NCBI GenBank assembly: GCA_004154925.1
Contig: QJNS01000235.1
Location: 55,373 to 119,372, forward strand
DNA from: Monosporascus cannonballus
Taxonomy: Eukaryota > Ascomycota > Sordariomycetes > Xylariales
Reading direction: 5' to 3'
Length of the DNA: 64,000 nucleotides
Of this stretch, positions 1 through 11,367 are shown piece after piece. The position numbers and the translations under genes are program-made. The notes beneath the pieces are model-generated. The model had not been told where the DNA came from. It saw only the letters and a program-made list of their open reading frames with translations, and ran no database searches. Each line of letters opens with the position of its first letter. Positions within the stretch are counted from its first letter, which is position 1.

Positions 1-2967
1 CCCGAAGGGCCCCCGAGAGCGATGCTCGATGGACCCCGCTTCCGTTATGCGGCGCTAAAGAAGCTGTTGCTGGCCATCAGGCACTCCTTCCAAATCTTCC
101 TTGGCGGGAAACAAGGAGGCGCAGGAGTCAAATTTATGCGCGTGAATTGGGGAGATAGGCGGAATAATCGATGGAGTTCCTAGCACCCCGGCAAGGAGCC
201 GTAGCCCTCGATGAAACGTCCCAATCAGCGAACCGTTCGAATATTGCGGCGATCACCATCGCCAAACCTCGTGGCTTCAAGATGCTCCATGGTGATTTCG
301 GAAGATGACGCATGAACTGCGTCAATCGCCATCGAGGCCATCCCTTGGTTGGTCATCGAAGACGTAAAGACCCCGATATCTATACCCTTCGGGGATCGTA
401 TGAGCGCCCCAGCGTAAAAGTGGTAGTTGGGTATAATTCGGTCTCGCATCCGTATTATCCAACATCGCATCGGTATCATTCCATCTCGTAAATAGAGGGC
501 TCCGAAACCGGGGTCCCGCTTGATACCAGGCACGACCAAGACAGGCTGCTGGGGGCGTGACGCCGAGTTCTCTTCTCCGGGCTCGGGTTACCCACCCATT
601 GCCGAGCGCGTGGGGACAGAGGTAGTCAGTCCGTGGTAGGACGGCACTACATGACCATACCTGGTCGGGAGTCTCTGGTCGAGCAATCGAGGCTCAATAA
701 GCGGGTAGTCTCAGCGACTACATATTGATGCTCCGGATCAAACACGGATATCCAAGCACGAGTAGCGTTCAATTTGAAAGTGGCGGGCTGCGCGATAGCG
801 GTGAGAGCGCTGCCTCGTGCACCGCTAGGAGAGCGCGGTAGGTTGGTCTGAGATGAATCCCGACAGCGGTCGCCTTTAAGAGCATCAGGTTCATACCTGA
901 AGCATGAAAATCGGCTAGGGAGCGAACGAAAATCCCGGGCTGCGTAATTGAACGTCTCTTTCTGAAAGACATATTCGGACGTATGTACCATTTCGCGAGT
1001 CGGGCGTGGCTTATGCTTGTTGTGGTGATGTTAACGTGTAAGCTCGGTCTATCACTCTATACGCCACTTCCGCCCCCTGGACCGCTGCCTACATGTACCT
1101 CTCTAGTCACTCTACATCGCGCTCCAGCATATTGTCTCTGCATAACTACGTCGAGGTACACATGCGAGTGTTTCTGGTCAGAGGTCTCTATCGGCCATAA
1201 TGTTTCCCCTCGGATTCAAAACGACTTGAGGGAAGGACGAGGGGTTGAGTACGCGGATTAGGGTTGTCTGTTAACCGCCGTACGAAGGACAGCCATCGAA
1301 CGCTGGCGTTCCCTTTCATCACGGTATAGGGAATCGGCCAGTGGAGAGACCTCCGCCAAGACCGGTACGCGGCTCGAGGCGGTTGGGTGAAGAACGACGC
1401 TTTTATGGACAATATTGAAGTTGCACGAAGGGCTATCCTAATAACCCCGGACCTGAGGCCTCCTTATATAAACATCAGCACTGCATTCCATAGCGTTCCA
1501 TGCATACGCCCTTGACCCTATATCAAATTGTACACCGATATCTAGATGTGATGTGCGCTTTGGGATCGTCCAATAGACAATTTGAGTCGAGGCCTCGAAA
1601 GTTCGGTCGTGGAAAACGATTGAGTAAGAGCGCACCATGGTAGGACGCTGTAGGTCGCTGCTGTGCTCTCAAGAATACGCATTTCAACGCATTGAGTGCC
1701 TGGCGGAAGGCTAAAGGGGCGCCAACTACGACCGTCAATTATAGTGCCGCCAACCTAGTCCATGTTCCCGAAATGGCACGGAGGGTTACTTGCAACCGTT
1801 CTTTTGGCCCCTTCTAGCGATTGGTGTAGCGAAGCAATTATAGGGGCCACGCCGACTGGACCTCACCGTCAAACCTGCGTCGCGGAGAGGCCCCTTGGGC
1901 CCTCAGACGAGCATAAGCGTTCGGGAATGCCATATATACATACCCGGATAAGACTCTGAACTACCTAGTAGGTACCAACGGTTCGAGCGCCTACCTTGTG
2001 GAATCCAGCAAAGGGTTATAGAGACAGAGCTAGGAAACTGGGACCGGAAGGATACATAGGGCCAGGAAATTCGAAGATGGAATCACGAAACATTGTGGAT
2101 GAAAGTTTAAAATAGAAAGGGTAGTTTATATTCAATACCTGGGGCAATATCTCCTGTAGAGTGATATGTCCTTTGTTACGTTGCATGACGTTCATGCTCC
2201 ACTGCAGTGGTCTCCTTATTATCTTTGAACAACCAATAGAAACTGAGTATGGCCCGGACAACGCGCCGTGGGTAAAGCCGCTTTGATTGGCTATCGCAAA
2301 AAAAACGGAGCCTCCTCCGGACTACGGTAAGAGCCCCCCTTGTCAGCTGCTCAGGTGTATCAGCAGCGCTCTGCTAGCTATCGGTTTTCTGCTCCCTGCT
2401 TTAGGAAATGCCAGCTTCCGTAAGGCATAAAAGTAGCTCTCGGGCGTACGGAAAACTTTTCCCGGGATCCCAAGTACCTAGTGGCCTCTTGGGTAGGTCC
2501 TAGCAAATCGAGCGTCTGATACCGTTGAAACCTTAATATTGACTTGGTTTGCTTAGCACATAATATCCAGTAGGCAGAGGTTGACCAGCTGCCTGAACGT
2601 TGAGGTGTTCGTTCGGATGTCGTAGCAAGCTTCCAGAGCTTTCTCCGCCTTTCAAGGTTGCTGCCAAGTTCCCAGTTCCCGCCGACCCTGCCATGGGTGG
2701 AAGCATTCGAATAGACTTCCTGATACGGCTGCCGAGCAAAGACAGTCTCCGCCAAGCGCCCATGCCACCTGCTTCCCTCACAATAACATCACATGGGAGT
2801 CATAATACAGCGCAGTTCATCTTCCTAGCGATTCTTCTAGCAACCGTGTGCATGTCATTACCCAGCCAGGCGGAACCTGTCCACCCTGGGACTGAAACAG
2901 GGTACAACATCATCGATACGCAGTCCGCCTACCGGCAATATTGATATTGTATTCTCGAGTGACGGCA
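1..2967. other. Host DNA upstream of the bZIP gene, no gene recognised
   Basis: GC-balanced, apparently single-copy sequence. Only short open frames occur, on both strands, many starting at non-ATG codons and overlapping one another. None shows a domain I recognise. The first 170 bases read as a short open frame resembling a degraded polymerase fragment, too weak to call. The last few hundred bases must contain the promoter of the bZIP gene, but I see no convincing TATA or operator motif. Confidence 0.5.
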
Positions 2968-3893
2968 ATGATGGATCAGCCTTACGGAATACCACCGCGC
3001 GATGTGGAGCCACACGAATACGCGTCGGCGGCCTTCGGCTCCATTGATTCAGATCCTACTGCCTTCCAAAGCTTCGCACCCCCTCAGGCCCGGCCCCAGG
3101 CCCAGTCGAATCTAGCGTGGAATCTGCCGAATCCCGACAGCTTCCATAATCGGAATCTCGTAAGCCAAGTAAGCGTGAAACCGTCCTCCTCCGGACTTGC
3201 CTTTTTCATCTGCTGCCGGCTTGCCCCCCTCGTCATGTGTCACGTTGTCTTACCGCATATCATCTTCAGGGTGGCGTCAGATATCCCCGCGATGCTCTCT
3301 CTCAAATTACTCCTTCCCAGAACACCTCCGACATCACATCTCTAGCAGAGCCGTTCTCTCCTCAATATACCACAGCGCCCTTCGACCATCACAATCCCTC
3401 CGCCACCGATGCGCCCGTGGAATCCTATATCAGCCCTCCCTACACCGCGCCGACGGCGGCAGCATATCACCAACGCGGCAGTGTAGAGTCGCAGGCGGCA
3501 TCCCCAACCTCGCAGTCGCGCCCCGAGACGAGCGGCTTAAGCCAGCGCGAGAGAAACCGGATCGCCGCGCAAAAGTGCCGGAGGAAGTCCAAGCAGTACC
3601 AGAAAGATCTAGCGGACCGGGCCCGCGACTTGGCGAACCTGAACAAGCTCCTCTCGGCGGAACGCCTGGCCCTGAAGGACGAGGTCTTCGTCCTGAAGTC
3701 CGAGGTCCTCAAGCACGGATCTTGCAACTGCAGCGTGATCGACGATTATATCGCGAAGACCGCTCGCGATCTCCCCCCGCCGAACGACTCGACGGAGGAC
3801 GATCCGACGAAGAAGCCCTCTCGCGTTACTTATCCCGGACCATCCTCTCACGGGAACGCGGTTGCGGGCTACGCCCAGCCTCCTTTCACCTAG
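2968..3893 (+). CDS. bZIP transcription factor, ATF/CREB-like, two exons
   Basis: A nuclear DNA-binding regulator. Exon 1 is 2968-3159 and exon 2 is 3270-3893, giving about 271 residues. The intron (3160-3269, 110 bp, phase 0) starts GTAAGC and ends CTTCAG. I chose the ATG at 2968; a second ATG follows directly at 2971 with a better +4 G. The first half is proline-, serine- and glutamine-rich and probably disordered. The basic region near residues 164-178 contains NRIAAQKCRRK, which fits the bZIP signature N-x7-R. It is followed by leucine heptads and then the block HGSCNCSVIDDYI seen after the zipper in fungal ATF-type factors. The dimer partner and target genes cannot be read from the sequence. 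The TAG stop may be secondary: the same frame stays open for 50 more codons and repeats the C-terminus. The neighbouring sugar transporter is convergent, so the two do not share a promoter. Confidence 0.85.
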
Positions 3894-4046
3894 GCAGGGA
3901 ACGTGTACGATCCGACCCAGCAACCCTCTCACGTTCTTTATCCCACTTATCCCGAAAACTCATCTTATAGGAACCTGGTTGCAGACCACCCCCGGCCTCC
4001 TTTCCCCTCTACACGGATTGATTATATGGGGATGGGTTTGGTCTAG
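3798..4046 (+). repeat. In-frame tandem repeat of the bZIP C-terminus across the stop codon
   Basis: The last 30 or so codons of the bZIP gene (3798-3890) are repeated, diverged, in the same frame just after the TAG (about 3906-4010), at a 108-bp (36-codon) offset. Unit 1 begins DDPTKKPSRVTYP and ends YAQPPFT; unit 2 begins YDPTQQPSHVLYP and ends HPRPPFP. The frame then runs open to a TAG at 4044-4046. Synonymous and conservative differences suggest unit 2 was once coding. It could be the ancestral tail cut off by a nonsense mutation, or a tail rejoined by splicing or readthrough; the sequence alone does not decide. Confidence 0.7.
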
Positions 4047-6460
4047 GGAAAGTAGCTCTACCGTTTATATATAAAGAAGTATTTCTAACATTGCCACGCA
4101 CCCACCCAGTGGCATTTGGAGTTTGCCACCCAACTGCAGGGAACGATAATTATCCCATGTCTCGAATTCGCATGCGGTCGCGCCCTGGTCTAGATACGGG
4201 ATCGTCCACACCGCTCCGACGATACGAGGATAAAATTTTAGAGAAATAGGAGACAAACTTCGCGACAATATCATAATTCAAGGACTGGGTTACATCTGTT
4301 TAAACACTCGAGGTCTGTCATCGGTCTCACTTGACTCGACAGAGTCGTTAACCGGTGAAGGGTCGCGTCGTTATTAGGTGACTTCGCTGTGACGCTGCGT
4401 CATACCAATACGCCCTTATTTCTAACTGGATACTCGAGGAGTATGACTGCAGTGTTCGCTCTTACCGAACCCCACGCGGGACGCGAGGCCGGCTGTATAC
4501 ATCCGGACCCCCTATATACATAATTAGACCTATTGAGGATCAGTCGGCTATTACGAGTGGGCACGTTTTGCTGCCCGGAAATCTTACGAAGCGGTATGGT
4601 TGGCTGGCCCTCTACTGGCGGCTGCCTTATGCGATGGGATTACTGGCATCTGGAGATCAGCCTCATACTATGATTCCTCAACCGTCTTAATAACTCGTAG
4701 ATTGTGCATCTGAGGTACGTGTTTCGTCTAGTATTGAAAGCCTTCTAGTACGGCTTTCTTAGCTACACTTTCTGGAGAGAAACGCAGATACAAGGCTATC
4801 AGATATAACCAATAATGAGAACCCCTGTCATGTTACATGATATATAGAGACACCGCTTATCACACAATAGCCTAGATACCAGCTTCAACTGCTTCATTAT
4901 GGATCTATACCGCATGAAGTAAAGCAATCCGTTGAACGAAACTATTCGCTGATCAGAGAACATGTCTAGGGCAAGTAGAACTCGGTTCATCTACTTACGA
5001 CATAGGAGCTCATTGATCCTTCTTTGCCATGTATTTTTTTTAAGCCTATACGTCTGTGCACTGTTACTTTTGTCATATCTGTGGCCCGTCGAAAGCAGCA
5101 GTTACGTAGCCCGGACGGTGAGTTCTCTTTATACCGAGTACTTGAGTAGAGATCCGAGAGGGTTAAAACTCTTTAAGACCCATAGCCTATCTAATGTCTA
5201 CGCACTATATTTGCCAAAATGTCACAGTCCCTATTACACTATGTTTCTCTTTCATCAACGTCCTGGCCTGCCCAATGCCTTCATAGGGATTCTTGCCGTC
5301 GAAAGGGAAGATAAAAGAAAGTAAGGTTACAAGAGTACTGGGACGCCTAATATACCGCCTATTGCATCCTTAATTCTGTTCTGTTGCTATTAGTTAGTTG
5401 GCCACCACCACCACCCCCTTTTTAATGGAGAGCTGCCGAGGTTCCCCATTGGTTCCTCTGTCCCACCCATAACGACAAAGATTGGGTGGGAATTAGTATC
5501 AGTAACTGTCTCGATGCCAAATAGAACAGAATGCACCTTGAACGAATACGGGTTTTCCCTCTTTCCGTAATGGAAATGGCTGGATGCCAATGGGTCAACC
5601 TAGATATAGGTGTCAGGATAGGGGGAAGACGGCCCACAGCTTCTGTGTATATATGGCCGTGCGGTCCTCAAGCCCTTAATGATGGCCACTTAGTATGGAA
5701 TCGAACCGGTATTCAGCCTATATTTGCTAAAGTAGGAGTTCCATAGAGAAGTTGGAGGCGGCAGTTCGAGCGGCGACTGGTTGGAGTAATTAGGTCATAC
5801 GGTATCCGATATCCGTATCAACTCCCTTGTTAGGGAGTAATTGAATACTGTGCTGCTGTCATGGAAAAGGGAACCCCTAGCTGGGGTCTTCGGGTGATTG
5901 TTGTTCCTTTCCGAAGCCCTATATCAGTGGATCACCCACACCAAGTGGGATCACCACTTCCTAGCTTCCTACAAGTCAATATACCCTCAAGAGCTGTGTA
6001 TCTGCTCCTTAGTAAGTGTGACAGCTGCAAAGACAGATTACAAGACCTTGCATAAATACACGCCAACATGAAACTGGGACCAGACAGCAGCGTGCCTGAA
6101 GTCGAATCGCAACATGAGCATGATCAGTTGGTAACTAACGTTCCTCAGGGAGAGGCTTGGTACTAATGGTTTTGGGGGAGTGGGGGAGTAATTCCTGGCA
6201 GATTCCCACAAGGAGTACTCCCTTGTTATCAATACAACTCAGCTGGTCCAACTCTATAGCGGTTTTCTAACTAATATTAAATAGCTGCTCGATCTGGACT
6301 ACATTTATCTACTTGTCCAATATGATTTGTCATTGCGGAATAAGCTATTTTCTATCGTATGACTGGTCTGCATCCGGGCGACTGGATAACTGGACGAGTA
6401 AATAAATGAGGCCGCATATCCGAGGAAGCACCCGTGCTCGCCATTCACGGCCGCCGGTTC
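4047..6460. other. Intergenic region between convergent bZIP and transporter genes
   Basis: About 2.4 kb with no recognised gene. It must hold the 3' ends of both flanking transcripts. The longest ATG frame, 4962-5324 (+), would encode 120 residues with one hydrophobic stretch near the start, but has no family resemblance and no intron signals; I do not call it. No repeat or transposon end was noticed. Confidence 0.5.
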
Positions 6461-8347
6461 TCAGGGGTGCTCGGAAACGGCGAGCTCAGGATCGACAACG
6501 CCCCGGTCAGCCTTGGTGGCGTGCGCGAGCTCGGGCCGCTCCTTCTTGAGACGCGCGAACGTGCGCTCGGCGTCCCAGACCCACGGCGAGTCGGCGGCGA
6601 ACAGCAGGTCCATCTCCTCGAGGGTGCGCTGGTTGCTCTCGGGGTAGAGGGCCCAGACGACGGGGATGGCCAGCACGTTGCAGGCGCCGAAGATGTGCAG
6701 CGTGTTCTCGCCGATGGCGCCGAACATGACGGGGCACAGCAGCGTCAGCCACCCGTTGCCGATGCTCCACCCGAACACGCCCCACGCGTTGCCCTTGGCG
6801 CGCACTTGCAGGGGAAAGATCTCCGCCGGGTAGAGCCACCTGCGTATAGGGAAGCCGTGTCAGCTGTTCGTTTGCTTCCTACGAGGTTTGTTCCTATGCG
6901 GGGAGGGGGGAACTTACGGGACGGTCAGCCACGTGGCGCCGAATACGGACGTAAAGACGAAGACGAAGGTCGCGGCCGCTGCGCCGTAAGACTCCGCCAG
7001 AGAGGTATTGCCGCTGGCCCTAGCCTGTTGACCGAGTCGAGAGAACGCCCCGGCGAGGAACATCGCGGCGCCCTGGCCGACGGCGCCCCAGTAGAGGGTC
7101 CACCGGCGGCCGATGCGGTCGAGCGTGAAGACGCAGATGAGCGTGGCGAACATGTAAAATATGTTGTTGAGCCCGCTGATCCACTGGCTCTTCATCGTGC
7201 CGTAGCCGGCGATGCGGAAGATGGTCGGCGCGTAGACGGTGACGCCCGCGATGCCGACCCACTCCTGCAGGATCTGCAGCCAGATCACGAGCTGCACGCG
7301 CCGGCCCGTGTGCAGCTTGCCGGACCCGGCACCGAACAGCATGTGCGCGTACGAGCTCTTCCGCGACTCCTTGGTCTCGAGGGCCACGACCTGCCGGATG
7401 TCCTGGTACTCGGCCTCGGCGCGCGCGGCGTCGGCCCCCGCGGACCCGCGGAGCCGCCGCAGGATGTAGCGCGCCTCTTCGTCGCGGCCCTCCTTGACCA
7501 GCCACCGCGGGGACTCCGGGAAGAACCAGACCGACGCGAGCAGTACGAGGAGGGGGATGATCTGGAACGCGATGGGGAACCGCCACCGCACTGCGGAGTT
7601 TCCGTGGTCGATGAACGATAGGCCGAATTCGAGCCAGTACGCGACGACGACGCCGAATATGTTGAGCGTGAACTCGATGGCGATGAATTTACCTCGGGAG
7701 GTATGCTCGGCGGTCTCCGTCGCCCAGACGGGCACGATCGCATTCAGAATCCCCGTGCCGATGCCATTCACGGCTCGGGCTGGATACGTGTCAGCTGTCC
7801 TCGCTCTCCGAGGTCATCTCATGAAAGGCCTACCGCAGATCATCCAATTTGCATTCTGGGCGGAGCATTGCAAGCAGGCACCTATGATGGCCCATACGGC
7901 ACCTACGGCGATGGTCTTGGTTCTGCCTATCTCATCCCCAACCCAGCCGCCGTGTAAACATCCGAATAACGTTCCTAGGTAGTACACCGACACGATCCCG
8001 CCCTGCAAGAGACTGTTCGTTATGATAGGTTCCTCAGTCACGGGGTCGACATGGCCGAAGCCCATGAGGTCTACGTAGTCCTTGGCGTTGTTGACGCCCC
8101 CCATCATACCTGTCATGCGTTAGCATCCTGTGGCACACCAGGTCGGCCGCCATGCATGCCACATCTCGGTATGCGGAAAAGAAATGGCGAAGATGGAGGA
8201 GGCGGCCGGGAAGCCTAGTCGTTTCGAACACGAACCCTGATCATAGCCGAAGAAGAAGATCGAAAGCGCAGCTACGCAGTTGATGGCTCTCAGGAGAGCC
8301 TTCTTCTCCAAGAAGTTCGCAACGTTGAGGCCTGGTAGTCGCTCCAT
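6461..8347 (-). CDS. MFS sugar (hexose-type) transporter, four exons
   Basis: A plasma-membrane sugar porter of the major facilitator superfamily, expected to import hexoses or related sugars by proton symport. Exons in transcript order are 8347-8236, 8109-7834, 7779-6918 and 6839-6461. Introns are 126, 54 and 78 bp, all GT-AG, with branch sites such as GCTAAC and GCTGAC. Joined, they give 542 codons without interruption, the usual family length for a 12-helix porter. Family marks, in order: FFFGYDQG at the end of exon 1; GDEIGR after helix 2; PESPRWL near residue 217; DRIGRR in the second half; WLYPAEIFPLQVRAKG spanning the last splice; and YPES after the last helix. The ATG at 8347 is preferred because the open frame upstream has only a TTG. 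The first donor, GTTCGT, is weaker than the others. Exact substrate is not deducible. It is the only intact long gene in the window. Confidence 0.93.
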
Positions 8348-9721
8348 CTTGACTCTGCGTCGACGCCAAAAGTGGGTGCCGTTCAACGTCTCTCGACACT
8401 TCTACAGTCGCACTCGGCGTGAGTTGTCACCGACAGCAGATGCTCCTTTAAGAGTTTGAGGAGAATCGCGGGTTAACGGAGGAAGGGATCGACTAGGTAC
8501 TTATTATATATACCTGACGAGGCAAGGCAACCCCTTCCTGCCAAACCACGGCCCACAGGATGCTGCCCCATCGCATCTGACACAAGACCACCCCCTTCTG
8601 CCTTTCGATCGGTGAGATTTACACCTCGTAACCGCCGCGGTGGAGAAGTCTACTGTAAAAGGCGAAAAGGCGAAAAGGCGAAAAGGCGAAAATACCACCA
8701 GGCTCCCCGCACGATTCCCCACACGAGATCTCCGCATGCCCCTCACTATCCACCTGTTCCCCAACATTCTCGTCTGGTACTGTGTACGTAATCACCATGA
8801 AGAGACTCTCCGGCTTACCCTAATCGGCATCGTGAGGTCGGCAGTTGTGGCTTGGGCTAATGTTTAAGCAACCCGTCAAGATTTTGTCAAAGCTTGCTAG
8901 CGTAGAAGCTTCCTATCTCGGCGTCATGCCAAGCGAGAACTCTAAAGCGCCTCACTGGCTATTTTCTCTTTTTGCGGCCCGATGAGCATTCGGCTTTGGC
9001 GAGCTGAAGAGCCACACTCGCATGGCGGGCCAGGTACCTACCATCCGCTGGGAACGCGGACCAACGGAAGGCGCAGCGATGCGTGCGGTGCTGCAAGCGC
9101 ACGAATAAGAAGTATATCAGGCCAACCTCAGAAACGTCATTCGAGAGCGGCAATAGTGGGCAGATATGGAGGGATTACGGCCCCTGATTCCCAATGGAGA
9201 ATGCACAACAACTATGAAATGCATTCGACAGAGCGTCGAGACACGAAAGCAAAGGCTATCTACACATGGCCCTCCGGCATAGTCAGTTTTCAACCCAGCA
9301 TTTTCAAGCCTCCAGACACTGGAAGTACCACTCGTTCCGCTTGACGCACTTTGCACCAGAGAAGAACGTCGTGGGGCCGCTTCAATTCGCTCCTCCGCAC
9401 TGGGTCCACATGCCCGCGGCTCCTACGCCTGAGCTAGCATGGACTTTTTGTCGCAGTCGCCGCCTACTTCGTCATGATGGGTGGAATCTTCACTGTGGTA
9501 GGTGCTACGCCCCTCGTTGTGATGGGTGCTGCGGCCATCCTCATCGTAGGCTCCGTGGCCGTGTCCGCAGCCGGGTCGGCAGACGCCGCGCTTCCAAGCT
9601 TGCCAATACCGGTATTCTTAATCACGCAGTCTGCAACCTTGGAGAGGTCCATCGGGTTGACGATGTTGCCCCTCGACATACCGATGGAATATAGAGGCGT
9701 GATGGACATCAGGGAGTTCAC
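8348..9721. other. Region upstream of the transporter, promoter plus uncharacterised sequence
   Basis: The part next to 8348 is the transporter's upstream region. It holds a TATA-like run at about 8500-8513 and an 8-bp tandem repeat at 8661-8692. Between about 9440 and 9750 both strands are open for 90 or more codons: a hydrophobic plus frame, and a minus frame containing NIVNPMDLSKVADC. I recognise neither, and codon third positions do not separate them. This may be another decayed gene. Confidence 0.4.
8661..8692. repeat. (GGCGAAAA)4 short tandem repeat
   Basis: Four perfect copies of GGCGAAAA, preceded by AAAA, lie about 310 bp upstream of the transporter ATG. Read on the transporter's strand the unit is TTTTCGCC. 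It could be a slipped minisatellite or a cluster of regulator sites; nothing in the sequence decides this. Confidence 0.9.
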
Positions 9722-10130
9722 GACCCAGTTTCGGTCGAGGTACCCGAGCACGTCAACTCGTTGCTCGAGTCGGGAGTGGCGAACACGGAGGCACCGGACG
9801 ACTTGCTGTCAGAGGTGATGGGCGTGTCGGCGCCATCAACATGCTGCCGATTATTGGCTTCGGTATCTCTGGTGCGATATCCAGGCATCTGATACCGTTG
9901 TCATCAAGAAGCCCATCCCTCTCACGAACTGCAAGGAGCAAATCGACGTGGAGTGCAAGATCTATAAGCATCTAGGATAGCACCCAGACATCACAAAATT
10001 CCTCGGCGTGCACCAGGGCATGCCAGCGTTGGAGCGGCTACAGTCCCCTCTGCGGAAGCGGCTGTGGGACCTCTGCGACAAGAACCAGCTCCAACCCGGG
10101 ACGTGGTACGCTGGGCTTTGCAGATGGTTC
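9722..10130 (+). pseudogene. Protein-kinase-like pseudogene, N-lobe fragment
   Basis: A decayed fragment of a fungal Ser/Thr-kinase-like gene, reading through several frames. Frame one (9722-9829) gives VEVPEHVNSLLESG. Frame two (to 9888) gives PIIGFGISGAISRH, with the glycine-loop pattern GxGxxG at 9856-9873. Frame three (to about 10,090) gives DTVVIKKP, with the VxIK lysine at 9906, then QIDVECKIYKHLG, ITKFLGVHQG and LERLQSPLRKRL. The last frame gives PTRDVVRWALQMV. There are at least three indel frameshifts and an in-frame TAG at 9978-9980. The catalytic loop (HRD) and DFG are absent because similarity ends near 10,130. The indels show ordinary decay, not only RIP. The family assignment is from memory of accessory kinase-like genes in filamentous fungi; residual function is unlikely. 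Confidence 0.8.
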
Positions 10131-10447
10131 GTAACACATCGCTGGTCCCTGTGATTAGTAGCCAATCTACCTATTCTGGCTTTCTCGACTCTTTCATATC
10201 GTTCCTATATCTGGGTCCTGGTTATAGGTTTTGCCTCGACGTGGGGCGCTCGACTAATCACTTATTGCGCGTCCGCCGCTTGTGCCCAGTGAATTATCAC
10301 CCACATGATTGAACAATTGCATTTTAGATGCTTATGAAGAGTCATGCACAGAAAACGGACCTCGAGAATAAACGGAGACCCAATTCTACCGTTCGACAGA
10401 ATGTAACTTGTTAAGAGGACACAATTGGCCAATACGCCTCTGGAGTT
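10131..10447. other. Short intergenic stretch between kinase pseudogene and Hsp70-like gene
   Basis: No gene is seen. It contains the 3' ends of two convergent genes and some plus-strand open sequence that does not resemble the lost part of the kinase. Confidence 0.5.
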
Positions 10448-11327
10448 TCATAGTTCATCATGTACATGAGTGTCAGAAGACATTGCATGTGAGATGATCT
10501 CTTTGACGATCTCGGGATGTAGCGCCTGAAACTTAGCCCATTCCGCTGCACCAACCGCCCCAGCATGTAAGGGATTAAGAGTATCCCGAATCTGGTCAAC
10601 CTGCCCAGGCAGAATGCTAACCACGATGTCACGGATGTTCTGGAACGCTTCTGGTGGCGCATCTCCGCTAAGCACGATTGCGCGGACGTCTTCAATGTGC
10701 GCGTTGCTGTCTGGTTCTATGAAATAATGTTGGACGAAGCCCTGAACCTCAGCGCGTACGATGCCCGAATAGCTCTCAATATCCTGGGAATCGCATCAGT
10801 CCTAGCTCGAGTTGAGAAGGGATCTTTGTTAATGACAGACCTGTCCGCTGGAAACTACTAGCCGCCTTGCACCGATATCCCTGAACGTCTTTTTCGTCAC
10901 GTCGGTGATGATGAATTCGCCCACGTCAGCGAAGCAAAGTTCCAGGTAGGCGTCGTTATAGTCAATAAAGAAGACTAGGTGGGGACCATCCTCGATATCG
11001 CAAGTCGACGTATCCATAGAGAATCCCTCACATGAGTTCAAGTGGTATGCCAAGCGGACGGCATTGTAGTAGCGGCGGATCTGCCAGGGCACCACAATAC
11101 CGGGTTCAAGCTCCAAGGCTACATTGGCGACCGCGTTGTACATGGATCGGTTGAAGTGCTGGGGAATGCTGATGGAAGTGAGGTTTATCGATGCTTCTGG
11201 CATGTGCCTGGTGACTTCTTTTCTGGTTGCCTGTAGAGCTGCTGTGATTATTGCTTCTACTTGGGGATTTTTCGGGGGGTCTGGAGATGACGGTAATAAG
11301 GATTCTCCGTCACGGATGTACCATTTT
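10448..11327 (-). pseudogene. Hsp70/actin-like ATPase-domain gene, 3' exons (split by Copia-1)
   Basis: The C-terminal two exons of a gene for a divergent Hsp70-like nucleotide-binding protein of a kind common in filamentous fungi. Exon 11327-10841 reads KWYIRDGESLLP, then LTSISIPQHFNRSMYNAV, IRRYYNAVRLAYHLNSCEGF, CDIEDGPHLVFFIDYN and FRDIGARR. A 57-bp intron (10840-10784, donor GTCTGT, acceptor CCCAG, phase 0) follows. Exon 10783-10448 reads DIESYSGIVRAEVQGF, then VRAIVLSGDAPPEAF, the second ATP-binding segment, and GAVGAAEWAK. The protein ends ...THVHDEL, so the last four residues are HDEL. No stop or frameshift is seen in these 273 codons. They are cut off from the rest of the gene by 12.5 kb of transposon in the preceding intron. 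The exon start assumes an AAG acceptor at 11328-11329; an ACAG acceptor at 11339 would break the frame. Confidence 0.82.
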
Positions 11328-11367
11328 CTTGTTTTTGTCTGTGGGTAGTAGTGAGCTTTCGATGTCG

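Noticed and set aside
1..172. Open frame reading ALKKLLLAIRHSFQ, like a retroelement RNase H connection
   Set aside because: Only one short motif-like stretch, no catalytic residues and no RIP signature; not enough to call a transposon fragment.
2378..2944. Overlapping open frames on both strands upstream of the bZIP gene
   Set aside because: They overlap each other, show no domain, and lie where the bZIP promoter and 5' UTR should be.
4962..5324. 120-codon ATG frame with a hydrophobic segment
   Set aside because: No family resemblance, no supporting signals, and length attainable by chance in this intergenic region.
6434..7621. Long plus-strand open frame of 395 codons
   Set aside because: It is the antisense shadow of the GC-rich third exon of the transporter and begins without an ATG context or family similarity.
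8700..8815. Three CreA-like SYGGRG hexamers upstream of the transporter
   Set aside because: A degenerate 6-mer is expected several times by chance in 500 bp on two strands.
9060..9140. CVRCCKRTNKKY reading, reminiscent of half a Zn2Cys6 cluster
   Set aside because: Only two of six cysteines in a usable spacing and no flanking frame; likely coincidence or a fragment too small to name.
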